Shown piece by piece: positions 50,672-63,101 of a stretch of 64,000 nucleotides of DNA; within the stretch, counting starts at the first letter, position 1; each line of letters starts with the position of its first letter. Origin of the DNA: Rutstroemia sp. NJR-2017a BVV2 (taxonomy: Eukaryota > Ascomycota > Leotiomycetes > Helotiales > Rutstroemiaceae); the NCBI GenBank assembly GCA_002946415.1, contig NJPS01000012.1:496001-560000 (forward strand). Direction: 5' to 3'. Made by a program: the position numbers and the translations under genes. The notes under the pieces were generated by a model. The model was not told where the DNA came from. It did not search any database and worked only from the letters and a program-made list of their open reading frames with translations.

Positions 50672-52006
50672 TTACTCATCTGCTTGCACCTTCTTCACCA
50701 CCTCGACGACGTGAGGGAATAATGGATGACTTGATTTCAGGCCACACACTTTCTCGACGACTTGTTCAGGTGTGTTCTCGGACATGATTGTCGCTAATTC
50801 CGCACTTTCCTCATCGCCCTCGACGTTCTGGAAACGGAACGCCATCTCAGCAGCGTCTAGCAGAGCAGTGAAGTCTTGGCCGTTCTCAGCAAGCTCTGCA
50901 GCTGGGCCGATAAAACGCTCCTGGCGACTGAGCTTTCGTAATGGCGCACGACCCACACGTTCGACGGCATCTTCCAAATGTGGGTTGCCAATACGTGTGA
51001 TGATCTTTTCGACATAGTCTTTTTGTTCTTGCTCTTCGATGCCGTGCTTTCCGACAATCAAGCTACTTGTCTCAGCCAAAGCTTTCTTGACTTCATCAAG
51101 AATCTTGGGGTCTTGTAGGGCGTCGAAGACTGTGGTCTTCTGGTGATAATATCCGTGGTATGCTGCAGCTGCATGGCCGGTGTTGACGGTGAAAAGCTTT
51201 CGCTCAATGTATGGAATTAAATCGTCAACCCACTTGATACCCTTGATCGCGGGAGGTTCATGGTCGTGGAATGGTGATGCGTCAACAACCCACTCGTAGA
51301 ACTTCTCGAGCTTGACATCCAATCCTGCTTCTGGGTCTTGAGCAGGTACAATGCGGTCGATAGCCGAGTTGGCGTATCGTGCTCTCTCGTGATGATCCTC
51401 TAGACGATGGTCGGGAGTGTTATCTTCCTTGATGTAGTTTGCAAGAGTGTCTGTTGCACCAATAGCGTTTTCGCATGCAATAACAGCAATTGGTTTGGCG
51501 TCGTTTGAGCGTCCATCGATACCCTTGGCAATGACTGGGGCGATGAACTTGAGAATTCGTGGTCCAACGGAGCAGGTTACAACATCTGCTGTTCGGATCT
51601 CTTCGATCACCTCAGCTTCGTTTGTTTTTGAGTTGATGGCACGGTAGTTTGTGATGGTTTCTTCGCTTGTGCCTTCAGCTCCGACTTGAATGACTTTGTA
51701 TGACTTGGTGTTTTGGAGTTGCTCGATGAGGCCATCCATCACATCACAGAAGACGACTTCATATCCGGATTTATGGAGCTATGATGTTGGGGTCAGCCAT
51801 GTTCGAAATTGTAGCATTGGATGGCAGGAAAGAGAAGCGAGTTGAAAGGGGAATGAGGGGAACACAAAAGTGGTGCAATTGATGACCGCCTCATTGTTGA
51901 GAGGTGTAAGACGTAAAGGCCAGGGAGGGGTAAGATAACGTACAAATTCGGCAACAAATCCTCGACCAATATTTCCGGCACCGAAATGAACAGCTTTTAA
52001 AGACAT
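50672..52006 (-). CDS. mpdA: Mannitol-1-phosphate 5-dehydrogenase
   Basis: NAD-dependent enzyme that interconverts fructose-6-phosphate and mannitol-1-phosphate in the fungal mannitol pathway. Exons 52006-51944 and 51778-50672 give 389 residues, the normal length. The N-terminus [20 protein letters not shown] has the Rossmann GxGxxGRG-type motif, and the splice gives [17 protein letters not shown]. The catalytic-domain stretch [17 protein letters not shown] with its conserved Lys, Asn and His is present, as are [11 protein letters not shown] and IDRIVPAQ. All family motifs are intact. Its promoter lies in a 4.7 kb gene-poor region shared with the 594-residue orphan gene. Confidence 0.95.
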
Positions 52007-55000
52007 GTTGACGTTGTAAGAATGATTCTCGGGGTTTTAGGTAGGTTGGGACAGATGATAAGAGGCGATGGGCGATAGCGATAGCGATAACGGTAGAGGT
52101 GGATGTTGATGTGGATGGTTGATGGGACAATTCGTGGGGTGCGGGCAACTAAATACCAGGTTCTTCAATGTGGACGTTGAGTTGAGTAATAGATGGTGAA
52201 TTGATCTTGAGGAAGGTGCAGTACAAGACGTCACACGTGAATCTGATTAAGATGACGGAAGATGAGGGTATCGTGAAGTAATATAATTAGGAAGAGGAAG
52301 GAAATAAACGAACGGAAGCAAAGGGAAGAGTGAGGTATTTGTACTCACGATGCCATGCCTGGAGTGGGCGCAGGGCGTTATACAAACAGGAACGAAAGAG
52401 CAACCTTGTTGTGAGACCGAACAGAGACCCAGCTCCAGCAGCCCCAGGAGAGGAGACCCTTAGAGCCAAGCCATTTGCGGGGGAAAGGGCTTCAATTGGT
52501 TGCGAGATTTTGGAGCAGCCAATAGTATTACCAGAAATATTAGACATCACAATAAGTTTTTAATGCTGTAATAGAGCCATTTTATATCTCACATATGATA
52601 GGTCGATGAGGGGAGAAATGATGCGGGAGAGCATAAAGAGGGGGCAGGATTACAGTACAAGTGTCGGAGACAGATGCAAGTTCAAGAGCCCGAATAGGTG
52701 ATTATGACGCAAATGCTACCCGGAAAGTATAGGATTCCTTGGATTACGCACGTTACGGTACGACGGTACGCAACGAGGGGTAAACCTGCTACCAGCCTAC
52801 CACACTCGAGGATTTTTCACTCGGTTGATCCATGTTATTTTCGGGTTTATCATTGTCAGACTACGTGCTCTGTGGAAGCATGAGTTGGAGCGTTGGGTGA
52901 AGATCAGGTACAGGAATCTAATATCAGATCTGAACACTCGACTGTTAATATGGTGAAAAGGAGACAATCGTGATAGCCATGGCCATACTAGTTGTGGACG
53001 ACGGAGTGCGGAATAGATACTGACCCTCAAGTCTCAAAATCCAATGCATAGCGAGACAAAAAGACTTTGTTGAGACGATATTGCATTGAACTCTACCGAT
53101 GTTGCCTTCTTCGGCGACTCTATGTGCCAGTCAAATAACGCGGACATTGAATGGTGGGAGTAGTCTTTCATGCAATACTACCGAGCACAGCAACATTCGC
53201 ACTTTCGTACATGGCACATGCAGTGAAAACAAATGAAGACCGGCCACAGAGCGTGCGTATCGCCGAAAAGGAGCCAAACCAAAGAGCGACGTCGAAACAC
53301 TGCACGCTCGTTCTCCGGCTCCATCTTTTTCCCTCTCCTCTCCTCCTCTCCTATCACGCACCACCAACCAGCTCCTCCATTCCCCGTATTACACTAGCGA
53401 AGTCTACACTACCGTCGTACCGTCCTATCTCCCTGACTCCCAGACTCCCAGACACCCCAAAGGCCGTCACACGCTTCTATATCGCGCACACGCTCGCCTC
53501 TAGACTCCCCTTTAGACCCTTTTCGACATCGTGAGATCGAGCGATGATGAGTGGAATAATTCCATTCCGCTCTACTCGGTTTGCCTTCCTTTCCTTAACC
53601 GTACTGATAAGAAACAGAAACAACCGCATCCACCAGATCCGAAGACCACACCCAAGACCCACAAGGACATCATCATGGGGAGAATGACGATAAGACCCGC
53701 TGAAAGTGTCATGTACTCCCCTACTCATGATTCACGATTCCCGACCTACGACTCACGATATCTTCATTTTTGTCTGAATAATCAACTGCCTTATCTAGAT
53801 CGAGATTTTAGATCTGGGCGAGCCAGTGCTTGCGGAGATACGATACATGTGTTCAGTATCCCAATGAACGGGATCAATTACTAGTAACAAACTCGAATCT
53901 AATTCCGACTTATCCAGGAATTATTTCGGACCTTTTTTTCTTCGATGCTTCGACGACGTTGAGTTGGGGCAAGTTAGGTTGAGTACCCAGGCAAATCTGG
54001 CGTGATAGTGAAAGATAGCACCGCCATACGGGGGGAAGGATCTTTGATTATGATACGATTATTAACGAGGGATACAGTAGTGCTAGCAGAAAAGACTCAT
54101 CTTTCCCACTCTTCATTGATACATCCATCCACCCTATCAGGCAAAACTCCAACAACCATCCCGAACTAATTCTCACGATCTTCCTGCTCTTCCTCCTGCT
54201 CTTCCTCCTGGATCCGAGATGCAGATATCGAACCCAACCAAACCAACCGAACCGAACCCCAGCCACAGCCACACCACATAATGAAAAGCAGACGCTGTAA
54301 CCGCCAACTTATGCACCTATCCATTCCTGTATTCCCCTACACTGGATTCCGTATTCCCTGAACGGTATCCCGTACTACAGCAGTAATAGTAAATACCCTC
54401 AACCCCTCCAACCCCTGCACCTATCCGTCCGGTCGTACACCCAACCCAGCCCAACACAGCCTCAAGTCCCTTAAGTTCCGTCCCTCAGCGCGCGCCATTT
54501 TGCCGCTCAATTCCCCGTCCTGTATTTGGCCGACCCCGCGCTAACCCGCTTTTCTCCTTTCCTCCTTCTTTGCAGAGCAGAACATATGCATCTCACCCTT
54601 TTCTGAAGGGATAAAGGCGATTACGGGCCGTCTATTCTGTGACTATTCGCTTTGGTGGTTTGAGTGAGGTGAGGTGAGGTGAAGGGAGGGGAGGGGGAAA
54701 ATAACTCAAGTGAGATATTTGTTTTCGCGCGCTCGAATCCCATCTCATGCTATCTACCTTCCTTAGAGATGGATATCTCACTCGTTTCACATTTACCCAG
54801 CGCCGACCGAGCCTACCTACCTACCTTCCTTCCCATCTATCTATCTATCTATCCATCTCCATCCCCATACACACATCCTATCACCCAAAAAGACACAAAA
54901 CCCATCCCCGAGAATTCCCGACAAGCAGCAGTTTTGTTTTACACGTGTCAATCAACTTACCCGGAACCTGGAGGATGTTTTTTTCGGAAAAACTAGACGC

Positions 55001-56722
55001 TTTTCGTGGGACCCGAGAAAAGTGGGTTCACGATGTCTTGGCGTTTGCTACGGGTAAGGAAGGGAAGGGAGTGAGAATGAATGAAGGAAAGACATGGAAA
55101 TGATTATTTGGAGATGGAGATGGGAAATACTTCGGGGGATGGGATGGGGTGTGGGGTATGGAGAGAAGGAGGGAGTTTATAGAATGGGATGGGATTATTT
55201 CAATACTTACATATGTTGTAATAGATACATTGTGGGTAAAGACTTTTGGCTCGTATTACATTGTTTTTGCTGGATTTGCGTTCTGGTTGCGGTTGCTTCT
55301 GTTCTTTCGACAACCTTACTCGATTGGGAAGGAAGTGTGCTTGCTTGCTTGTTATGGGATGCGCAATGAGCTGGGTTACGAGATGGGTATATTTGACTTC
55401 AACCAAGAGGATGTTGGGAATAGTTATGGGCGCTGTGGTGTGTGAGGAGATTCGAATGATACCAGTGTATCATTTCCTGTTACGGCGAGGCTTCCGAGGA
55501 GGTTGAGAAGGGTCGTTGACGAATGTATTGAATGTGGGAAAGATCTATTCATCAATTGACTCCTTGCGGTTGAGTTCAGATGGACGTCTTGGAAGAGTGC
55601 TTGGATTCTGTCAGACAGACCAACTGGATAAGCCCAACTGCCATACATCGGGAATGGCGTCTTTTTGGCTTTACAGTTTCTTAATACCTTCGATCTTTGA
55701 CTGTCGGTTGCTGCTTGGGAGAGATTTCTAGTGGATAGGCTTGAGGAACCGCTTCTGCTTCGGATGCCAGTGAAGTCAGAAATTGCAGCACGCCGTGAGC
55801 TTTTGTTGGATGTTATTTGTTGTGTGGTTGTGATGATTCTTCGTGGGATATCTTCGTGGTCTCTTTGCTCGTTGAATTGCGAGTGCCATTCTAGAGCACG
55901 TCATTGTAATCGTTAGGATATCTCTCCAAATGTCGGAGATCACGAAATCATGCTTCTATCTCGAGATCCTTTGAGTAAAGCTAGTAGGCTTCTCATGATC
56001 GTGGAAAGTCCGATGGCTACAGGAATTGCATACTTTTACTCGGCGCATCTGATGGTAATGCTGCTTAAGTTCTCTCAGTCAATCTACCTGAAAGCTCGAA
56101 GTTTCAAATTTCATGGCGATACTATATCTTCTATCTCCGCATACAAACTGTGACATTCCAGCTTGATCGTAGTTGAAGTTTTGTTTTCTAGCCTGCAGGT
56201 AGGTTAGCTGCGATGCGGAACCAAACAATCATATTCGAAGGTCTCGCTTCGCATGTTCTCCCCTTTTCGCGCAACCCTACAATTGTGCCCTCACCCATAA
56301 AAGCTGTTGAACGGTTCAACCATAAGTCATCGGCAGCATAGTTATGCCCTACCTTGATTTAATGGAATTAGCGCTGGAACTTGACATTTTAAAGGTCATG
56401 AATTTCTTACGGATAAAAATTTCTTCCGCCCTTCACAAACTTTTATCACCAAACTCCCAAAATCCAAAATCCACTCTATACAACTCAAAACACTCGACAA
56501 CACAATATAACATAGTCAAAAACACAATATAAAACACTCGACAACACAATCTACGACACTCGACAACACAATCTACGACACTCGACTACGCAACATACCG
56601 ACACTCGACAACACAACATACAACACTCGACAATACAGCATACAACACTCGATAGTACAACATACCACTCCGGCTACCGATACCTTCGATACTACTAACA
56701 CTTCTATACTAACCACTCAACC
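52007..56722. other. 4.7 kb gene-poor region between mannitol dehydrogenase and orphan gene
   Basis: No convincing gene on either strand; frames are short or low-complexity. It separates two start codons facing away from each other, so it must contain both promoters. Features seen are a GAGGT run near 54663-54680, an ATCT tetramer run at about 54835-54856, a CTACC run near 54812-54825 and, at the right end, the 22-bp minisatellite listed separately. A noncoding transcript is possible but cannot be shown. Confidence 0.5.
56490..56666 (+). repeat. 22-bp minisatellite in the leader of the orphan gene
   Basis: The core ACACTCGA recurs at 56490, 56534, 56556, 56578, 56601, 56623 and 56645. Spacing is 44, 22, 22, 23, 22 and 22 bases, so the unit is 22 bp and a decayed copy sits in the first gap. 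A typical unit is ACACTCGACAACACAATCTACG-like, with variants near the ends. The array ends about 55 bp before the ATG of the 594-residue protein, so it lies in its promoter or 5' leader. Confidence 0.85.
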
Positions 56723-58507
56723 ATGCCTTCACAACTTCCTCACCAGTATCTCGCCAAGGCGGATCTCGAAATGCCCGCACGACTTCGAGGTGCTGACACT
56801 ACCACTACCACTACCAACAAGACACTTCAATTCGGCAAAGCTTCTGCTACAGCCGGATTCGATAAGTCTTTCAAACCTACTCTGGACACTGAAATGGAGA
56901 AACATATCGTTGCCATCAATGCAGCCATCCTTGACAACCACCTGGACATCATCGAGAACTATGGACGCAATAAAGAAACCACCAACGACACTACCAGCAA
57001 TGCTATTCAATTTGGCGACTCATCTCCCATCATTACTGAGAAGCGGGACCTCGAACAACCTACAGCTTCCACAGCAATAGACCAGAATGCCGATTCTTAC
57101 TATGATGCAATCCTCGGTAAACACGCAGACGACGGAGAACACAACGACGACGATTACCAGGCAGACGAATCATTGCTCGACGATGAAGACTATTCCTCCT
57201 CACAATCTTCCACAACGGCATACAAGCAAATAGAGCGAAATGCACACGCTACCAATGAGGCCATCCTGGACGGTCATCTGAACAAAATCGAAAGTTACGT
57301 CCAGGACCGAGAAACGAACAACAAAACCAGACACAAACGTCGACAACATCACCGTTCCACAACATCTTCCGATGAGTGGCTCGGGGATACGCAGCACATC
57401 ATCGAAAAAGAGGATGAGGAAACTTCTGAGCACGTGAGCATCATCGAAAGCCACGAGACGGACGCTGCTAGCACTTCTCAATCTGGTCAGCTTACTGCAG
57501 ACGACTTAACTACCGAACCTTATACTCCTTCCATCAACGACTTACTCCCAAGAGACCTCATCGACCTACTGGAACTTTCCAACTCGCCAAATGATACAAT
57601 CCTCCTCGACAGCCATATGGATGCCATCGAAAAATTCACACAAGAACGCAAGGCCTCCCCGCTCAACCTAACAGAATGCGAAATACATAGTCACTATTAC
57701 CCATTATCGGTAGAAAGACTGTACTTGGAATATGGACCCATTTCCCAGGAATCGAACCCCCAAGCCCACAGACAAAGGCGTGCCCCAAGAAGACTATGCT
57801 TCAACCACCACCCACTCAGAGCCTGGCAACTACTGCTATTTCCCAATTTACATGCTCGAATAACTAAACTTATCGACCTCGTTACTGGTGCATATACCGA
57901 AACCAACACCAACACCACCACGTTATTGGATTCAATCCCCCGCGAACTGGAAGAAGACTACGACTGGCTGAATCCCTCTCTCGCAAGCCTATCTCACGAG
58001 GAACAGGATTCGACTATTATCCGTCTGCTCATCTCGCCCATAGAAAATGCACTCCCGCCCGCGTCAACGCTTCTCCGACAACCACCATCGTTGGTATGGC
58101 TACACGGATTCAGACCCGACCGCGAGGATCCATTGATCTATCATCTTGATGAAAAGGAACTGGACTACGTAGCCGAGTACTGTCGCGAACGGCGAGCGAG
58201 AAAAGAGGAGGAAAATAGACTGAGGGAGGAGGAAAGACGACAGTGGGAAGTAGAGCAGGAACAGCGAATCTGGGAGGAGGAGAGGAGGGAAGAGGAGAGA
58301 AGAGAACGAAGGATGGTGGAGTCGTGGTATGAGATGAGGGCGGAAATCGCGGCGAGGGAGGAAGTTGTGGCGAGAAGGGAGCGGGAGGAGAGGGAGGAGA
58401 GGATTAGGTTGGTGGAGAGGATGGAGGCTTTTTGGAGGTTTGGTGAGGTGATGAGGATAGAGGCTTTTTGGAGGCTTGGTGGGGAGTTGAGGGAAATGAA
58501 TGTATGA
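56723..58507 (+). CDS. Intronless 594-residue protein with an internal repeat, no known family
   Basis: Not recognised. A repeat of about 32 residues occurs at about 58-89 (INAAILDNHLDIIENYGRNK) and 169-200 (TNEAILDGHLNKIESYVQDR), with a shorter copy at 288-311 (TILLDSHMDAIEKFTQERK) and a trace near 121-135. The core is AILDxHLxxIExY. A second pair, LQFGKAS and IQFGDSS, also recurs. The middle is acidic and Ser/Thr-rich. About 330-480 may be folded (LCFNHHPLRAWQLLLFPNLH). The last 110 residues form a long Glu/Arg charged helix, probably coiled coil, ending in a duplicated EAFWRFG/EAFWRLG. No signal peptide or membrane segment. The long open frame, absence of introns and a clear ATG support a real gene. 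It may be lineage-specific. Confidence 0.75.
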   Translation: MPSQLPHQYLAKADLEMPARLRGADTTTTTTNKTLQFGKASATAGFDKSFKPTLDTEMEKHIVAINAAILDNHLDIIENYGRNKETTNDTTSNAIQFGDSSPIITEKRDLEQPTASTAIDQNADSYYDAILGKHADDGEHNDDDYQADESLLDDEDYSSSQSSTTAYKQIERNAHATNEAILDGHLNKIESYVQDRETNNKTRHKRRQHHRSTTSSDEWLGDTQHIIEKEDEETSEHVSIIESHETDAASTSQSGQLTADDLTTEPYTPSINDLLPRDLIDLLELSNSPNDTILLDSHMDAIEKFTQERKASPLNLTECEIHSHYYPLSVERLYLEYGPISQESNPQAHRQRRAPRRLCFNHHPLRAWQLLLFPNLHARITKLIDLVTGAYTETNTNTTTLLDSIPRELEEDYDWLNPSLASLSHEEQDSTIIRLLISPIENALPPASTLLRQPPSLVWLHGFRPDREDPLIYHLDEKELDYVAEYCRERRARKEEENRLREEERRQWEVEQEQRIWEEERREEERRERRMVESWYEMRAEIAAREEVVARREREEREERIRLVERMEAFWRFGEVMRIEAFWRLGGELREMNV

Positions 58508-59204
58508 GAATGGGGAAATGGGATGGGAAAGAACAAGAATGGAGAGAGCATACCTTTTGTCTTCTGGTGTAGTTAAATCAAACACTGGAAGTTTTAATGG
58601 TGCTCGGAGAATGGAGTTTATGGGACAGATGGACAGATTGTATGTTTCTGTATGTGGATGGCGTTTGGGAGTCCGGTATCGTCGCTGAGCATAACCAATA
58701 AAAACCAAAAACATCACCCAAAAATTAAACATCGTCGTCGTAACATTTCCATTCGCCTTCTTTGATAATTGAAACATAGCAAATTCTATGCTGCAAGTAG
58801 AAAGATGTACCTTAAAATAACCATCGCACCTCATGCGCCAACCCTGCCAGACCCTTAAGAAACCCCATTCCCAATCTGGAATGTGGGGGAGAGAGCTCGA
58901 GCTCCAGCTGAACCCCAACCCCGCCAAAAATGACGAGATTGGTGGCTTTTATTGCAATAATATTTACGCTCCATGCATATCACAAGTTACTTAAAGACAA
59001 AGAATAAACCACAACAACACTCCACCTCATTCACCACCACCCCAAACAAATCTGGCTATCCTCCGAGGAGCTTTTCCCCGTCTGAATCCCCTCCGCAACT
59101 CTTTATCCTCCTCCTATTTACCTATCCGACCTCCTTCTACCAGCCGCCCATCTCCTACCCTTATCCTCTTCTACACTTCCACCTCCACAAAGCCACCTGC
59201 AAAA
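58508..59204. other. Intergenic between orphan gene and Cdc25-like rhodanese gene
   Basis: About 700 bp holding the 3' flank of the orphan gene and the promoter of the next. The last 180 bp are pyrimidine-rich (CTCCTCCTATT, CACTTCCACCTCC), like other leaders in this window. An antisense frame runs through it but is a shadow of the charged 3' end of the orphan gene. Confidence 0.5.
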
Positions 59205-59842
59205 ATGTCCGACAACACCGTCACAATCGCCACCCTCCCCCGTCTCGAAGCCCCCGACCTTTCGCGCATTATCCTCTCCACCGCGTCTGCGAATCTGGAT
59301 GCGCCGCAAACAGCACCGGAGGGATTGGCGATTATTGATGTTAGGGATGATGGTGAGTTTCCTCTTCCTCTCAATCCCATTCCCTATATTCTCTCTCCCC
59401 AGCTAACAACCCCTCTCTAGACCACATAGGCGGCCACATAAAACACTCCACACACATCCCCTCCTCGACGCTCGACTACCGTATCCCGGAGCTGGTACGC
59501 AAGCTGCAGGATAAGGAGACGGTGGTGTTTCATTGTTCGCTCAGTCAGCAGAGGGGGCCGAGCGCGGCGTTGAGGTATATTAGGGAGAGGGAGAGGTTGT
59601 TGGGGAAGGGGGCGGGGGTGGATTTGGGGGCGGTGGGGCTGGGGGAGGGGGAAGGAGGGGTTGAAGGGGAAGGGGGCGAGGAGGGTAAGACAGATGGAGG
59701 CGAGGATGGAGAGGGGAAAGGGAAAAAGGAACAAAAGGTCTTTGTGCTGAATAGAGGGTTTGTGGGGTGGCAGGAGGTGTATGGTGAGGATACGAGGTTG
59801 ACGGAGGGGTATAGAAAGGAGATTTGGCAGGATGGGCATTAA
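59205..59842 (+). CDS. Cdc25/Acr2-type rhodanese phosphatase-like protein
   Basis: Small Cdc25-like phosphatase or arsenate reductase (S. pombe Ibp1, yeast Acr2/Ych1 group). Exons 59205-59352 and 59421-59842 give 189 residues. The rhodanese fold starts LAIIDVRDDDHIGGHIKHS, and the active loop is HCSLSQQRGPSAA: His87, Cys88, five residues, Arg94, the C-x5-R phosphatase signature. The end, FVLNRGFVGWQEVYGEDTRL, is typical. Odd feature: residues about 110-153 form a Gly/Glu/Lys-rich insert between the active loop and the last strand, encoded by very G-rich DNA, making the chain longer than its usual 130-150 residues. Substrate (phosphoprotein or arsenate) cannot be told from sequence. Confidence 0.87.
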
Positions 59843-62800
59843 GTTATGGTATGCTGCTAGGGGACGGGATGGAAAGTTTAGTTGATGCGGGTTGGATGGT
59901 TTGATGTGATTAAGGGAGCACAAGAAGACGAAGACGAAGAAGGAATAAATTAGAGTGATAGAAATATTGGATCTTTCATTATAATATCTATATATCTTAG
60001 TTGATGATTCTGCCAGAGTGCGAGTGTACTTGTTCTCAGTTATACAAAATCTGCCGACTATCTACATCACATCACGTCGAGGTTGCGGTAGCGATGTTTT
60101 GCCCGCTTTCTCTACTACCGGGTGAGAAAAGTGCAATGGGATGGGAGATTAAAGCTGCACGAGCACAGTTTGACGGCACTGAGATGGGCGTGTGCAAATA
60201 GACTAATACTCTGACGGGACTTGGGTTTGCCTATACGATGTGGTTGGAGAAATATTAGTGACGGTTTAAGGTCAGTTAGCAGGGAGAGCATCCCCAGGAT
60301 TGACTGTTGGTGAGAGACATTGGGGTGGAGAATAGTAACGTTAAGGTAAAGAGTAAGAGTCTGGTCTTCGCACGTAGAATATTGTGGTGAGTTCCTCTGC
60401 AGTGGGTATATTCGAAGGCCTCGAAAATGTAGCTACAAAGGTTTGTATAATCTGATATGCCTATGAAATGAACTATATAGAAGTTTTGTAATATACCACG
60501 AGGTGATGACTCGTCCGAAGAAGGACCTGCTTAAGCAATTTATTTTGGAAGCTTTTTCGTTTTTCCTTCAGTCGTTGTCTAGACCTCAACTACTGCAGCT
60601 CGAAATATCCGGTCTAGATGCTTTGAATGTTCCCCTTGGCTTATTGCCCAAATGTACTGCGTACTTCCCAAGTTTCCCCTAAATTTGAAGAGATCAAATC
60701 CATCGGGATAACTTCCTGCCTAGCTAATCTTACCGCGTCGACCGCAGGCCTTGCTACTCACAGTGATTACAAGGCCGTCGAGACGACGCGAAAAAGAAAG
60801 TTTAAAAACCGTTAGTGGACACTAGGCAGAAAATATAACCGGGTAAGTTAGTACTTCTCCTATCCCAGAATATCATATCGGTGCCCTACCAGCAGGTATA
60901 ATTCGCCTTCAGCCTAGAACTTGTCTCTAACCCGCGAGCATTCCCAAAACCAGAGAGTGATCTGCACTCGCAGTCGTCCACGGGCGGCAGACCTTCCCAT
61001 CCTTCACCAAGACATCTCCTTTCCTCTGCATTCCCCGGGCTGAAGTGCGTAAAACCGTCCACCTCCTCAATATATCTCTCACAGAGTGGATTCTGTCCCA
61101 AAAGACCCGTATCTCACTTTACCGAGACAGATCTTAGTCTTAGCGAAGCAAAATTCGGCAAGTCCAAACATCTTCTACGCACCGGTGTCGATTAACGATA
61201 CGCGGCATCGCGTGTGGGTGTCCCGGAGCGACTGCCAATCTGCGGGGTGTGCCCGGTGGCGCGGGACGGAGAATGCACGGGATGGGATGGGGATGATCGC
61301 TATTTGGGAAGAAATTCTTATTCGGGCCTGCTCGATCGAGGTCTGAAATGAGATGTGGAGATCCTCGATAGTTTTCCACGGCTCGGTTTGCGTCTGCGTC
61401 TGTGTTGCAACGAGGTTTTTGCACGGGCCGCTTCTTTACTTTGGAGTTCTGCGCAGACAGCGTGAATGGATGGGGATGGGGAATGCGGAAAAAGGAATAA
61501 GTGCTGCTAGATAGATTTGATTCTTGCATATTCAACTCAGGGGCTCGCGAGTTTGTGTTTGGGGATGAAGACGGGAGAGGTAAACGCAAGGGCCGCTAAC
61601 CTCAGGGGGTCCTAATCATCAATTCCATAGATTCGGCCGTTTGGGCTGAAAATTCATAGATAGAAACAATAACGCTTTTTTTACCTATGGACTTTGCTCA
61701 AGAGATGGATTAGCTTCTCCATGTTCAGCTTGGGTTAACGATATCGTGCAGATCTTAAGATTTTCAGATCTCAAAAATGTTCCCCAGTCGCTTAGAGCTC
61801 GGCTGTCCCTTCCTTGCGGTCCCGTCCCTTGCTGTCGGTATTTGGGCTGTAACCTTAGCTGTGGCTAGGCCTGGTGGACTCCCAGTGGGGTCTGGTTATA
61901 GCAGCCGAGCTCTTTACAGAGCAATACTCTTCAACTGCTCGAAGGTCGGCAGATTGAGATATTAGTGTCTAGTTAACTTAGATCTGCTTGTCTGCTTCAA
62001 ATACACTCTGAGATGGGTTGAGAACGATTTTGAGCAGTATTTGGGTTCAATTGTGATAGAGACAAAAAGAGTATCAAAGATTGTGGTGTCGCTTGCCACA
62101 ACTAAACCCCACCAGGTGTTGGATGCTGGATTACTTTTATTCCCGCGTAAGGTTTGGAAACTGCACGCGGGATTTGGCTTGAATATGTTTTAATCTAAGT
62201 AATATCAACGACGACGGAAAAATTTAACTTCATGTAAAAGAAGAAATAAATGGCAGGCTATACCTTTCCGAATAAAACCGTCTTGATTCATGTATATTGA
62301 CTCGTTGATTTAGTACAATTTTCTCAAATGAGCGTGTATGAAGGGCGATTTCTTCTGGCGAGGTGCACTTGGAAATAACTCGCAGCTGTGGCTTTGCCGC
62401 CCCATAATTTTTCCATTTCCGCTTTGACTTCTGTCATGTCCCATTATCTGTGCTCAACGAGTAGACTCGAGATCCGACCGAACGGTTGACGACGAAAGTG
62501 AGACTATTCCCAGAACTATTCGCAGAAGAAAGTTACGTAACCGTGCAACGCTCCGGTTTCTCGCAAAATACTATTCAATTCCGACAAGCAAACGACAGCT
62601 CTGTGTCTGCGTAACCTTACTCTGTTCATTGCGTTGCCGACATTAACGCGAGCAATCGACGAGCAATCTACGAGCCACCCCACATCTTGTTCCTTATCAC
62701 GACATTCCTGGCACTGAATGAGATCATAATCTCATGAGCTGAGAAAGACATACCGTGTACAACATACACGAACTGCATACTCTGCGGCACTTCCTACCAG

Positions 62801-63101
62801 GGCGCAGATTGCTCAATTGCTAGCCTATCAACTACCCATCCGATCCGTGCCCACGGCATCGACGCAGTCGAAGCATTGATACCATATCATTCGACTTCTA
62901 TTGAGATCTCCTGTTTATCCGGCCCGTCTCCTCGAAAATCATTATCACCATATCCACAAGGGAGAATTATTCGGAGACGATGTTGGGGTAAAAGAAAGAT
63001 AAAAGACAGTCCTGCTCTGATACTTTGGTACTCCAGCAAAGTTCTACTTTTATTTTTCTTGACATCTTTGAAATACATATATCATATATCGACAACATAA
63101 C
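59843..63101. other. 3.3 kb gene-free region before the F-box gene
   Basis: No gene is credible; all frames are short and unlike proteins. Base composition is mixed, with AT-rich parts near 60430-60560 and 62160-62320. A few frames near 61086-61590 overlap each other on both strands without motifs. No terminal repeats, transposase motifs or tRNA-like folds were recognised. It may contain decayed element DNA and the promoter of the F-box gene. Confidence 0.45.

Noticed and set aside
58100..58927. Long antisense frame of 275 codons on the minus strand.
   Set aside because: It overlaps the charged 3' end of the 594-residue gene; its Ser/Pro/Leu-rich product is what the complement of Glu/Arg codons gives.
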